Translations under genes and position numbers: made by a program
The notes under the pieces: generated by a model
The model's database searches: none
What the model was told of the DNA's origin: nothing
The model's input: the letters and a program-made list of their open reading frames with translations, nothing else
NCBI GenBank assembly: GCA_028023455.1
Contig: JAQFVV010012529.1
Coordinates: forward strand, 126,001-190,000
Direction: 5' to 3'
DNA from: Epiperipatus broadwayi
Lineage: Eukaryota > Onychophora > Udeonychophora > Euonychophora > Peripatidae
Length of the DNA stretch: 64,000 nt
In this document: positions 12,300 to 23,110 of the stretch, one piece after another
Layout: the number at the start of each line of letters is the position of its first letter
Position numbering within the stretch: position 1 is the stretch's first letter

Positions 12300-13450
12300 A
12301 ACCTGAAAACCAATGATATATAATGATATCCAAGATATACACATATATCTGATGAGATCTTCAAGATATGTATCGTAAACTTTGGTTCAAATAAATAATA
12401 AGTTAAATGGTTAATAAAATTCAAGTAAAAATTTTAATTCAAATATATAATAATTTTAACCAGTGTGATAATGATGATTTTTAATTTAAAAATACAAGTA
12501 TTACCGAAAGTATTTCATTTGTTTTTCAGTTTCACAATAAAAAGAAACTCAAAGGCACTAAATGTCCTAAAAAATGTTTACTTTTGAAAAAGTTTTTTTT
12601 TTAAAGGAACAGTCATCATCAATTATTATTGTCATCTCAGCATGACCCCTAGTGGATTACATCATTTCTCAGGGCTATGGATATTAACTAGCATATGAAT
12701 ATAAAAAGCATATTTTTGGATTGAGTTACAAACACATTAAATGGATTAATAATAAAAAAAATATAACAATTTATTAAGAATAAATAAAACTTGTATATGT
12801 ATGCTCTCAACTATCATCACATAGACAAATATATTATAGGAACAAAAAATATTTTAAGTTTAAACTAGGGTTCAAGTTTAAGACCATATAGTATTTATTA
12901 TAAGATCTTACCACGAGTCACTAACCATGGTTGTTTTAGATGCTTTTTTTAATATTTTACTCTTATCTTCCTTAGTTTTTCCGATGATGATCTTTTTGAA
13001 CACTGATGATGTTAGAAAGAGTAAATGCTGCATCACTGGTGTTGTTTTATGAGATATAGTATCTGTAGATCTTGGGTAATTTATAAAACATTATCCATTT
13101 CTTCATTCACAGCATTATAGAGGTGTTGCACAAGCTGGTTTTTCAAACTTCAGCACTAGTTTTTGGATCTGATTGCATTTTCCAGGCATTTTTGATTGAT
13201 GGTTTTTGATTTTCTAGCTACACATCATAAATGGATTTCTTCTAAATAAATTCTTCATACTGACTGTTATTACTGTAATATTGAAAAATACTTTTAAGAA
13301 CAGTCAGTAAAATATAACAGCCTAAATGTAAAAAGAGTTTTAATCAAGTTGTTTTTTTCTTCTGCATGGATCACAGCAATATGCCTTCAGTAGTAGACTG
13401 CACTCTAATGTAAAGCAATATGGAATGAACTGCTGCATTTCTAGAATTAG
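12300..13450. repeat. Diverged repeat copy 2 (paralogous to 4868-5940)
   Basis: This shares many ordered blocks with 4868-5940 in the same orientation, such as TTTGTTTTTCAGTTTC, ATTTCTCAGGGCTA, TTAACTAGCAT and GCATTATAGAGG. It lacks the adjoining integrase relic, so it may be a separate truncated or solo copy of the same LTR element. Confidence 0.55.
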
Positions 13451-13889
13451 AATGATAGTAATCTCTAGTTGTTTGTTTCTGACCAATTTATACTAAATTG
13501 ATCTTCAAACAATATCTGAATCACTAGCTAGGAGATATATGACCTTTGCGTCAATACAATGATATATTTTTGAAAAACACTTTTACTCTCTCCAAAACAT
13601 GTTATGGATATAAATTTTAATACATTATATCATGTTTTTTATAAATAAAAGAAGAGAAACAAATAGCTTATCTTTTTGTCTTTTTTTATTTACATTTTGT
13701 TAACATAAGAAAAAAAATTTACTGCTGACTTATAATATTTTAGTTATAACTTCTAAAATGTTATTAATTATATATAATGCTCACAGTATAATTCCATACT
13801 TAGCAAAAACACAATAATTAATGGGAGATTAATGAGCGTAGGTGTTTCATAAGCATAATTTTCCATCAGAAACTAACCTTAATATGAAG

Positions 13890-14022
13890 TTTGATATGCT
13901 AATGTTTGTTGCTTGTCCAATTCATTTTTTTTCATAAGGAAGGAGGATTGTGACCTTCCAGATTGGCGCCATGAAAGAATGTGGGAAGTTCACATTGTGC
14001 CAATAGTGGTCAGGGGCACCTA
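13890..14022 (+). pseudogene. Non-LTR retrotransposon RT C-terminal relic
   Basis: The + strand reads MLMFVACPIHFF and then, after a frame change, EDCDLPDWRHERMWEVHIVP followed by IVVRGT and a stop. The pattern 'DVACPxD... KxxDLxxExxRMWxxxxxxVPIVVGAL' is the usual C-terminal end of a widespread metazoan LINE reverse transcriptase group. Here glycine-alanine-leucine is altered and the frame ends early. The rest of the element is absent or unrecognisable. Confidence 0.6.
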
Positions 14023-14029
14023 ATAAAAA

Positions 14030-17000
14030 TTTATTGTGATATAACTTAATGTATAATTCAGTTGAAAAGTTAACGGAGTGTACTAATCATTAAATTTTTT
14101 TATGTATATCTAATAGTGGGAGAGGGGGATGGATTATATCAGTTGTTAGTATGATAGCTAAAGTAATGGGAATGAGTATTGTTTGTCTGTAAGACTGATG
14201 AGTTGCTTATTCATTAATTTTCTAATCTATTGTTTATTGCCATTCCAAGATCTAACTTGTATATGTGGGTGCATGTCCATTCGCATCATTCCACACTTTA
14301 CATCTTATTCATATTTTTAATTATCACTCAGAATATCCATCTTCCAATGACATTATTTATTTTGCCATAAATATTGCTAATAGCTGTCATTAATAGACCT
14401 CTGGATTAATGGACAGACAGACACACACACACCAATTAGTATAATTTTTTTTATTAATTATTTATTGCATAAAATCTTTCATTTGAAACTATAAAAGTTA
14501 TTTATTTCATTTATTATTAGTTAGTATTTGTAATTTTTTTTTTTTCAATACTCTATTCCTAAGATTTTTTTTTACATGTAATAAATTCTTGCATAATGTT
14601 GACCTCATTATAACAAAAAAAAAAAGAGGCATTGCTAAGTAGATGTGGAACTTCGGAAAAAGTTTTAGAGATGAAATACTTTTCTGAAGAAAAGGCAGTA
14701 AAAATAAATTTGAGATAATTTATGTAATAAAACAAGTGAACCTAATATTTTCATTAAATTCTCTACTATTACCTTTACTAAGTAAACTTCTCTCATACTA
14801 CTCAAGTGTAAATGCCAGCGTGTAATTGTGAAGGACACGGGATAGGATTGTTCAAGATGGAAGGCTAATTACACCAGCTTCAGTTTTTACCGACTAATAA
14901 TTTGAATTTACTTTTATTCAAAATGCATGGATACTATATAAAAAAATTGCTAATACAATTTTGCTATAACTTACTTATAATAAATAGTGTGATACTGGAA
15001 ATATGTAAATTAATAATAATGATAATAATTGGAAAAGTTATGCTGAACTGCTTAGTGAAATATTTTATTGACTCATTTAATAAGTTTTTTATTTTTATTG
15101 TGTAAAATAAGGCAAAAAAAGAGAAATTATTCATTCTGATACTTTACTTTATTGGAATAGTTATGTATACCAAATTACCTTACCATTCACACCTATAAAT
15201 GAGTGATAGAATCCATGACTTAATGATATTAGATAATTATTTATCAGAAATGTGTATAAGAATGGATGACCAAATAACCCTGGTCTTGATCGTTATTAAA
15301 ATTTATTAAATGTTGGAAATTTTAGACAGAACAAAGTTGAAAATAGAGCGGATCATAAACATTTATTTGGATGATCTTGCTGAGTTGTGGAGAGTTTATG
15401 AAAAAAAAAATATTGATTCAAATATGTGCAAAAGCTGCTTATAATGTCCATTAGGATGCCCTAAGAACACTGGAGATTGTTGCTGTTTTGCCAAATTCAT
15501 GTTTATCCTGCAGGAGTAATGTTTATATGTTTTAATGTTTGTTTATTCATCATTATCATCTGGGCTACGTGTACGTTTCTACTCTTAAAATTTTAAGTGT
15601 GAACTAAAAGAGAAAAGGGAAACTTTTATTTTAATGATAGAAGGTTTGATATGTATTTCTTCCCATTGCATATGGTAGTTAGTTTGATATTAATTTGAGT
15701 TATTATTATTATGTATTTGTTGCCTAATCTCTAGAATGTCTCGGAGATTTTGGTATAAAGTATATCAAACCGATAATAGTTTCTTTTATTGTATTATGTA
15801 AAAATGTTATATTCTCGTGCTCATATTATTGGTTCAAATGGAATGCTTTATCGTTATTCATTAGTTGTTAATGGTCAATAGATATATGGAAATATTTATG
15901 CCAGTATTGCCAAATGGTCAGGCTTATGTGATAGTATTTACGTTAATTTGAAATTCGATGTTCATAATTTTTCATAGGTATTAGATTCATTTATAATTTA
16001 ATTAACGCTAACATAACTTTTTTTTTTTGTCTGATGTGATTTCAAAAATATTTCATATATGATCATAAGCTATTTTATAAGAGTTAGATTTATGCTTATT
16101 TGGTTTTCTATCAGTTTTGGCTCGTACTATGCGTTAAAGAGTGTAAAAATTTAGGAGTTTATTTGTTTATTGATTTGTCCTGTATGAAATGCATTAAATA
16201 CCTTTTGAGTGAAGTTGGCGATTGAAGGAATAATCATGCTATTCGGATTGAGTAACGCTCATTTTACTTATTTACTTATTGAGCCATGGGTGGTGGTATA
16301 TTTCCTTGTTTGATAGTATATGATGTGATAATTATATTCCTTAAAGTAAAGTGGTAGATGTTCTGTTTATTTATGATTATTTGGCTGGGTTTCACCTCAT
16401 TCATGTTAGAAAAGTTGGTAGCTACTATGTTGATGAATTAAGTTAATTTTTGCAGTTTTGTTAACCCTCACGCGCTCGTATGTAAATGTTTATTTGTTAG
16501 TATTTTGTTCTCCCTCTTCATTCCACATAATTATCATTATGTAGTGTATGTTAGTTATTTCAGATAAATGTTTTAGTGATTTCTGTAATATACTTGAAGT
16601 TGGATTAATAATTTAATGATTGGCTCATGGTACCATCCGTATTGTGAAGTTTATTCATTCCGCAAGTAAACTGATAGAAAATGTAATCAATAAATGCATT
16701 ATGATTGTAAATTTATAAATGCACACACATTCGGAGAGATGATAAACTTAGAGATATGGAGGGAGACCATCACTGGAATTGTAGCTTGTCAAATCATATC
16801 ACCCACATTATCATTATTTCATTTATTATTACTGGTAATTCACCCTCCCGGTATGAATGTAATATCGGATTGCAAAATTTTACTTTATTTAATGCTAATT
16901 TTAATAAAATTATTACTTAATTTCATATAGTAAGTATAAATTTATAGGCATACGGAAATAATTTCAATGGCATTAGTTGATTATTTGATACTGTTTTCTT

Positions 17001-17670
17001 AGTTCATGGAGAGTACAGAATGAGAATAGATTATATAAACATTGGTATGTTAATATATAATTATTTTGTATTGCTAATAATTTAATAGATAGAGTTATAA
17101 ATATTATTGAAATAACAGATAAGAAGAAGAGCCTCCAAATAATGTGTATAGGATTTATGTAATTTAAATGTTATTTAGTCAAGCTTGTAGTTAATGTGAA
17201 ATTAATGTTAAATCATCATCGATGTGTTTGTAAAAGAATGGGTTTTGTAATAAATGTTTGTTGAAGTAAGATTCCCACTGAATTATTTTACCATATACGT
17301 TCGATTGACCATTTCCACACACACATATGTTCAACATAATCTCATTGTATTATTTATCAGTTTAATAGTATATGCCATTTATTTAAATAACACTGAATTA
17401 ATTGATCCAAACATTATATAATGCCAAGATGTAGATTTTACCTTGTTTAAAATAGATAATGATGTGTGATAAAAATGCAACCGATCTCAATCATTGTCTA
17501 TCCTTTATTTCATTGTAAGAATTGTCAGTTTCACAATAGTTCCTCATTACTTAATTATCATCTTATAATAGGATTGACTTATTGTTCTTATAATAGAACC
17601 CTGAGATTATTTCATCATTTTAATAAACATTGGTATAGCTGTGCGATCTTAACCAAATGTCTGTAGATTA
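14030..17670. other. Long intron stretch without identified elements
   Basis: MRPL49 intron 2. Only short features are seen: a CA/GACA microsatellite at about 14412-14430 and T/A runs. Part of it (15500-17650) is slightly richer in mixed-codon sequence, but no frame resembles a known protein. Confidence 0.4.
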
Positions 17671-17679
17671 ATTATTGTT

Positions 17680-18005
17680 ACAGTGATTCCCAAACATATT
17701 AGATGAGTGGCATGATTGGTTTGGGATGTACTTGGATGGTGGGAGAATTGAACATATCATGATTCTTGGTTTACTCCATGAATTGCTTTCTTTTGATAAC
17801 TTAAGTAAATACTTATAACTAAATAAACATTATATAATTATGTTTTACAGTGATTCCCAAACATATTAGATGAGTGGATGATTGGTTTGGCATGTACTTG
17901 GATGGTGGGAGAATTGAACATATCATGATTCTTGATTTACTCCATGAATTGCTTTCTTTTGATAACTTAAGTAAATACTTATAACTAAATAAACATTATA
18001 TAATT
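17680..18005 (+). repeat. Tandem duplication with hAT-like end
   Basis: A unit of about 165 bp is present twice in direct tandem, starting at about 17680 and 17848. The copies are nearly identical, differing by a two-base indel (GTGGCATGATTGG versus GTGGATGATTGG) and a few substitutions, so the duplication is recent. Each unit begins CAGTGATTCCCAAAC, which resembles a hAT terminal inverted repeat, but no matching right end was found nearby. Confidence 0.8.
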
Positions 18006-18009
18006 ATTG

Positions 18010-19950
18010 TTTATAAATGCTTCTCTCACCCCATTTGCATTCTAGATGACCATGAGAGCCTATAACCCCCATCTGAGCTAAGATGTAGATTAATACTATA
18101 ATAAGAATCTTATCCATAATTAGAGATGCAACCTAAATTATAAATTTTATTCTATCTTGTATAGAATTGGCGCCTGGACATTTATATGTGTGTAAGGTGA
18201 TATAGATGTAGATTGAAGTGGTTACAATATTTGTTATGTAAAATTAAAATGTTCAAATTATGATCTGTGTAATGAAGAGGAAGAAGAGAAAATAAAGTAG
18301 TTGAGTTTATTCTTTGGCATGGAAATGAATGCATAGTCTAGTAAAAGATGTATAGTATTTTATTACCTCTCAGATTTGCTTTTTGGAAGAGTCTTGTGAC
18401 TTAAAATTAGATATGCTAAAGAACAAATTATGAGGATTGTTCATGATTTTCTTTTTTCACTTTCCAAAAATTAAAGTTATTTTATAATTATTTGGAAAAC
18501 AACTATCACTAAAATCTGCATATGCAAGGAATATGTTTTGTATAATTAAAGTATTATATTCAAATTTGAGATGAAGGTGTTTTTGAAAACATTTCAATGT
18601 AAATTAATCCAAAGTTAATTTTTTTTTTTATATCACTAAAAAAAGAAATTCAGAGTGATAAACATGTTATCAAAGAAAAAATAAATAAGTACTATTAAAC
18701 ATTTACAGTGATGGGAATGTGATGAGTGTATTATAGAGAAAAAATATAAATAGTTTGAAAATCCAATAGAAAGTTTGAATCTGGGAAAACAGCAGTGCAG
18801 ACTGATTCCAAGAAGACAGGAGAAAAAATGTTGGGAGAGAAGTAGAGCAGTTGTTATCAACAAGAAAGCAGAAAAGACAAAGGACTATTATTTAGCTGAA
18901 AGATTAAATCTGATGTAATAGCTGATGCAACTTTATCTCTACTAGAAAAAGAATATCACTAACTAAAATAATTTTTCTACAAATTTCTGTAATAAAATTG
19001 TTTTCAAACATCCGGCTGTTAAAAATTATTTTTCAATATTAAATCTAATGCAGCAATTATGACAGAATTTGCTACTAGAAAAGTATTTGCCATGTGTATC
19101 TAAGGAATTAGAGCATACCAGTCAACCACGTGAAACTGTAGTTTTATCTAGATGTGAATATTGTCCATGCAAGAAAAATATGCCATAAGAAAAGAAGAGG
19201 ACCCTGCCCTATGACCTAGCATGTACTTGCCTATAGTGAAAATCATTTCCTTTGTTTACAGATTTTATTGCCCAAGAAGATAATTTAAAATAGAGCAAGA
19301 TGGAATTTGTACAGATTATTATCTAAGACGTGCATAACAAGTAACATTGTAAGTTTTCAATATCAATAAAATCATGGTGAAAAAAGCATTTATTATATTA
19401 ACTAATATTTTTTTTTTATATTTGAATATAAAACCCTAGAATTATTAGTATTGGTTTGAGCATTCTTATTTATAATTAGATTTAAAACGTTTATTCATGA
19501 CTGTTAGTTTTAAATACTTTTGCATAATTTCTTGATTTATTTTATGATTATGTAAATAAATTGTTAATGTCATTTTGTTAGAACTTATTCCAAACATAGT
19601 CAATTAATATAGCAGTAAATTTGAGAAATCATATTTTGGGGGACATGCTGGAATAATGAATCTACATAAAAAATTATGATGATCAATAGATGACGATTTT
19701 TTCAGAAATATTCTTTCTATAAAGAAAGTGGTGCCCATGGCTAATTTAGATTGAATCTTTAAAAAAGCGCTTTTAGAAATTTTAGACTGACTTACTTTCT
19801 GAGTGCTGATATCATTTCAATCATCATTACCACAATGATCTGTTATACTAAATATGTACCATTAAATTTTGAGATTGTAGGTATTGCATTGTTATTAACT
19901 GTCATAATATATATATATATAATATTAATAAACTTAAAGGTAAATTGAAT
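18010..19950. other. Intron stretch, one weak cysteine-rich coding-like patch
   Basis: Mostly AT-rich sequence. At about 19125-19245 the + strand reads ETVVLSRCEYCPCKKNMP, a stop, then KKRTLPYDLACTCL. This pairing of CxxC and CxC resembles the cysteine-rich tail of some transposases, but the evidence is too thin to name it. Confidence 0.3.
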
Positions 19951-19959
19951 CAAATAAAT

Positions 19960-20075
19960 TAATTCAACAATATCATCCACACCAATCCACTTGCTTTTTG
20001 CACTTTTCACAATACTTTATTCGATTCACTTATCTGAAAGTTTAGATTGTCTATCAATCTTCTTCAGAACTATTG
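19960..20075 (-). repeat. Solo PLE-type terminal sequence with hammerhead-like relic
   Basis: On the minus strand CTGAAGA (20061-20067) is followed by a stem AGATTG/CAATCT with loop ATAGA, then AAAC, and then AATAAAGTATTGTGAAAAGT and a GGATTGGTGTGG block. The order matches the terminus of the PLE at 55.7 kb (CTGAAGA, stem, AAAA, AATAAAGGATTTTG, AGTGGTTTGG). The G expected before AAA is T. I read it as a decayed PLE pseudo-LTR. The composite short-repeat insertion starts about 65 bp away. Confidence 0.5.
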
Positions 20076-20540
20076 TTTTTTATTCCTTATTATTACAGAG
20101 ATTTATTTAATATAAATAATGCAAGGAGAATCAAAGATTACATGATCACCATTTCTTATGCTTGCTCATAACTGTTGTTGAAACAGGCAAAACTCTCCAT
20201 ACAGTAGTGCCAAGCCAGAGTAATCAATGGATGCCAGAAGGTTTGTGCATAAAATTCCTATCTAGTGCCTACTCATCCAATATCTCCAGACTAGTTTCTA
20301 GCTTATGGCTTTCGTCTGTGAAGTTTGACACCAAACCTGCCTAATAGGATAGTGGTGGCTTTGGTTATTAAAGAACTAAAGACACCAAAATATATGGGTA
20401 CTGAACTGAGTTCAGACCTATATGACTATATAAGCTACTGTGCTTGGATTGAAAATATTGTGTTAAGTTTTGTAGTTAAGTAGAGATAAAAGGTGGCTGC
20501 TAGAGGGTTGCGTTAGATCCTAAGATCTAGGTGCAGTGCT

Positions 20541-20608
20541 CTCAGATCCAAGGCTCCTCACTGATGAAAGCCACAAGCTAAAAACTGGTCTGGGAATATT
20601 AGATGAGT
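20541..20608 (+). ncRNA. Type I hammerhead ribozyme fold, core mutated (unit 2)
   Basis: CTGATGA is at 20561-20567. Stem II is AGC/GCT around CACAA. The expected GAAA at 20581-20584 reads AAAA, so the essential G12 is lost. Stem I strands (20541-20560 and about 20592-20608) still pair. It is probably inactive. Confidence 0.6.
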
Positions 20609-20996
20609 AGGCACTAGATAGAGATTTTATGCACAAGACTTCTGGCATCCATTGATTACTCTGGCTTGCACTGAGTGGCACTACTGTATGAAAAGTTTTG
20701 CCTGTTTTAACAACAGTTATGATCAAGCATAAGAAATGGTGATCATGTGATGTTTGATGGTTTAAAACCAATCCTGCCTAATAGGATAGTGGTGACTGTG
20801 GTTATTAAAGAACCAAACACACCAAAATGTATGGGTACTGAACTGAATTCAGACCTATATGACTGTATAAACTACTGAGCTTGGATTGAAAATATTATTG
20901 TGTTTTCAATTTTAAACTCATAGTTTTGTAGTTGAGTAGAGATAAAAAGTGGCTGCTAGAGGGTTACATTAGATCCTAAGATCTAGGTGCCATGCT

Positions 20997-21063
20997 TTCA
21001 GATCCAAGGCTCCTCACTGATGAAAGCCACAAGCTAGAAACTAATCTGGGGATATTGGATGAG
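20997..21063 (+). ncRNA. Type I hammerhead ribozyme candidate, core intact (unit 3)
   Basis: Read 5' to 3': stem I strand (20997-21016, ending CTCCTCA), CTGATGA (21017-21023), stem II AGC (21025-21027) with loop CACAA and GCT (21033-21035), GAAA (21037-21040), a two-pair stem III CTAA, then the AUC cleavage triplet ending at 21046. The other stem I strand is TGGGGATATTGGATGAG (21047-21063). All invariant core bases are present; the second pair of stem III is C-A rather than C-G. Stem I pairs over 15 positions with one internal loop and one two-base bulge. AUC fits the NUH cleavage rule. Confidence 0.7.
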
Positions 21064-21398
21064 TAGGCACTAGATAGGGCTTTTATGCACAATCTTCTGG
21101 CATTTATTGATTACTTTGGCTTGCAGAGTGACACTACTATATGGAGAGTTTGCCTGTTTTAACAAGAGAATCAAAGATTATTGAACTCATTTTTAGATTA
21201 TACTTACTGTCACTTCATGATGAAAAAATCATTCAGTGATTATATTGAGTTCTGATTGGTGTGGATTTTAATTTATTTAAAAACTTTAAAAGTTGGATGG
21301 TATTGTTGATTTAATACATATGCAGTATATTTAAGTATGTATGTACGTTCATAATCTTTGTCAACCATTCATAACATTTTTATTTGTATCTATTTCAG

Positions 21399-21526
21399 AA
21401 AAATTACCTGATTTACCATATTATATTCGTCGCAATAGACATCATGAATTACCAATTTTTCTCTACCATACTTTGAATGGATTAAAAAAAATTACTTATA
21501 TAATTTGGGTTTTAGGAGATATTTGG
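21399..21526 (+). CDS. MRPL49: MRPL49 (mL49) exon 3
   Basis: This exon continues mL49 in phase: the first two bases complete the split codon from exon 2. The frame then reads KLPDLPYYIRRNRHHELPIF, a variable middle, and ends VLGDIW. The LPYxxRRxRxHxxPxF/Y block and the terminal GDIW match the conserved centre of the family (human: NLPYFVRRSRMHNIPVY ... EGDIW). The acceptor is TTTCAG at 21393-21398 and the donor GTAAGA at 21527, both strong, ending in phase 0. The intervening variable part has IIW where other species have a charged stretch, but no stop or frameshift is present. Confidence 0.93.
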
Positions 21527-21539
21527 GTAAGATATTTTT

Positions 21540-23102
21540 AATTTATATATAAAAATTAGTCATCTCTTTTTTATTAAAATGATTTTTTTAAAAAAAAAAG
21601 AAAATGATAAAATTTGTATTAGCAAATAATTGTATTACTATGTATGATGATTTGAATTTAAGTAAAACAGGCAAAGCAGAAATCTCAATATCATAAATTA
21701 TAGTGAGCTCTTTATATCATAAAAATAAAGATGCTATAATTGTGCAGTTTTATTTGAGTTTCACTTCTAGAAAATACATTTTCCTCCCAACAGAGTTATT
21801 TATTTTAGTGTGGAAACAAAAAAAAAATATTTTTCCTAAAATGGGATCTCTTGTTATCCTTTTGAAGAGCATCAAACTGTCATGCAAAATGAAAGTTTAA
21901 CTTGGAATATATAAAAACATAAAACTTTCTATTAATACTTCATAACTTTATAGAATATATAGATCTTTGGATTTGGATAAATATTTTTAAAATAATTTTC
22001 ATTGTCAGAAAAATGAACAAATTTTGGGGGAAAAAAAAGCCTGATATCTATCATTGATTCAAAAAATTAATAAATACATAATTGAATGACATTATTATTC
22101 AAAAGTTCATAAGATTGCAATCAAGAGGACCATAAGCGATTGCCACTTTATTATTGTATTAAGTCACAAAGGACAGTTGAAAAATTTGAAAATTTGGACA
22201 TTTTTTATTATTATCTACTTCCAATCCTGATGTATTTTTGTTGATATCTTACAATATCATTATTCCAAAAAGCTGACTCAGTTCTAGGAGATATGAATTT
22301 CCAATTATTATGTCAGGTCTTTTTTTTTTTGTTTATGCATGATAGAAATTAATGTTGTAGTAATTTGTCATCAAAAGTTTGTTCTAAATATAATAATTTT
22401 TAGTATCTCTGTCTATATTGACAATAATATCTGATCTCTCATTGAAGGGAAACATTGGAGAAAGTGGTAGAAAATTTTGCATATTGAATGTCAAGATCTA
22501 GTATTATTCATAACATTCGCCTTACTATTATTATCATAAATTTTTCTCATCCATACTGTCATCACTGTCAAAACAGATGGATTCACATGTATAATAAATT
22601 ATTTCCAGATATGCATTTGACAATGATGAAAGTTGATGCAGTAATTGATCTAGATGTCATATTTATCTTTATACCTTTTTTATTTTTATACTTTTTTTAA
22701 AGTATTGTCTGTGAATTTAATGTTTATAAAGCAAAAAGTCTAAAATCTATCATTGTATAAATTAGAAATCTTAATATATGAATAAAAAATATATATCAAG
22801 AATTTATATAAATATGTATAACAATATTGAAAATTTATATGAAAGTATATAATTTTTAAATCCTAATATCTTTATATAACAAGAAATTTTTAAAATGTGT
22901 ACAATCTAAATATATACAAAGCAAAAATTTTTCACCATATAAAGAAATCTCAATTTTATGTATAATATATCAAAAACCTCTATGAAATATTTATACGTAA
23001 TATCTAGGGATTACCGGTTGAAATAATAGCTTAAGGATTGATTGTTATCATCTACATTTACAAACCTATTAAAGCCTTAAGTAATTGGCTTTATTGTCTT
23101 AG
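21540..23102. other. MRPL49 intron 3, no recognised element
   Basis: AT-rich sequence with A/T runs. No recognised coding or terminal repeat sequence occurs before the hAT element at 23111. Confidence 0.45.
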
Positions 23103-23110
23103 TATCTAGA

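Larger units (their letters stand above)
20141..21165. mobile_element. Composite insertion of three hammerhead short-repeat units
   Basis: The 1025-bp insertion is bounded by a perfect 15-bp target-site duplication, GAGAATCAAAGATTA (20126-20140 and 21166-21180). It holds a truncated unit in reverse orientation (20141 to about 20327), then two forward units in tandem (about 20328-20765 and 20766-21165). CTGATGA of the two forward units are 456 bp apart, giving the unit length. Each forward unit has a box A-like TAGGATAGTGGT and a box B-like GAATTCAGACC or GAGTTCAGACC (20845-20855 in the last unit). A hammerhead-like fold follows, then a tail ending TTTTGCCTGTTTTAACA. There is no poly(A) tail and no open frame. 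It lies in MRPL49 intron 2. Confidence 0.85.

Noticed and set aside
12347-12380. CTGATGAGATC...GTAAAC as a hammerhead candidate
   Set aside because: An extra T breaks GAAA, stem II is poor, and flanking stem I strands do not pair.
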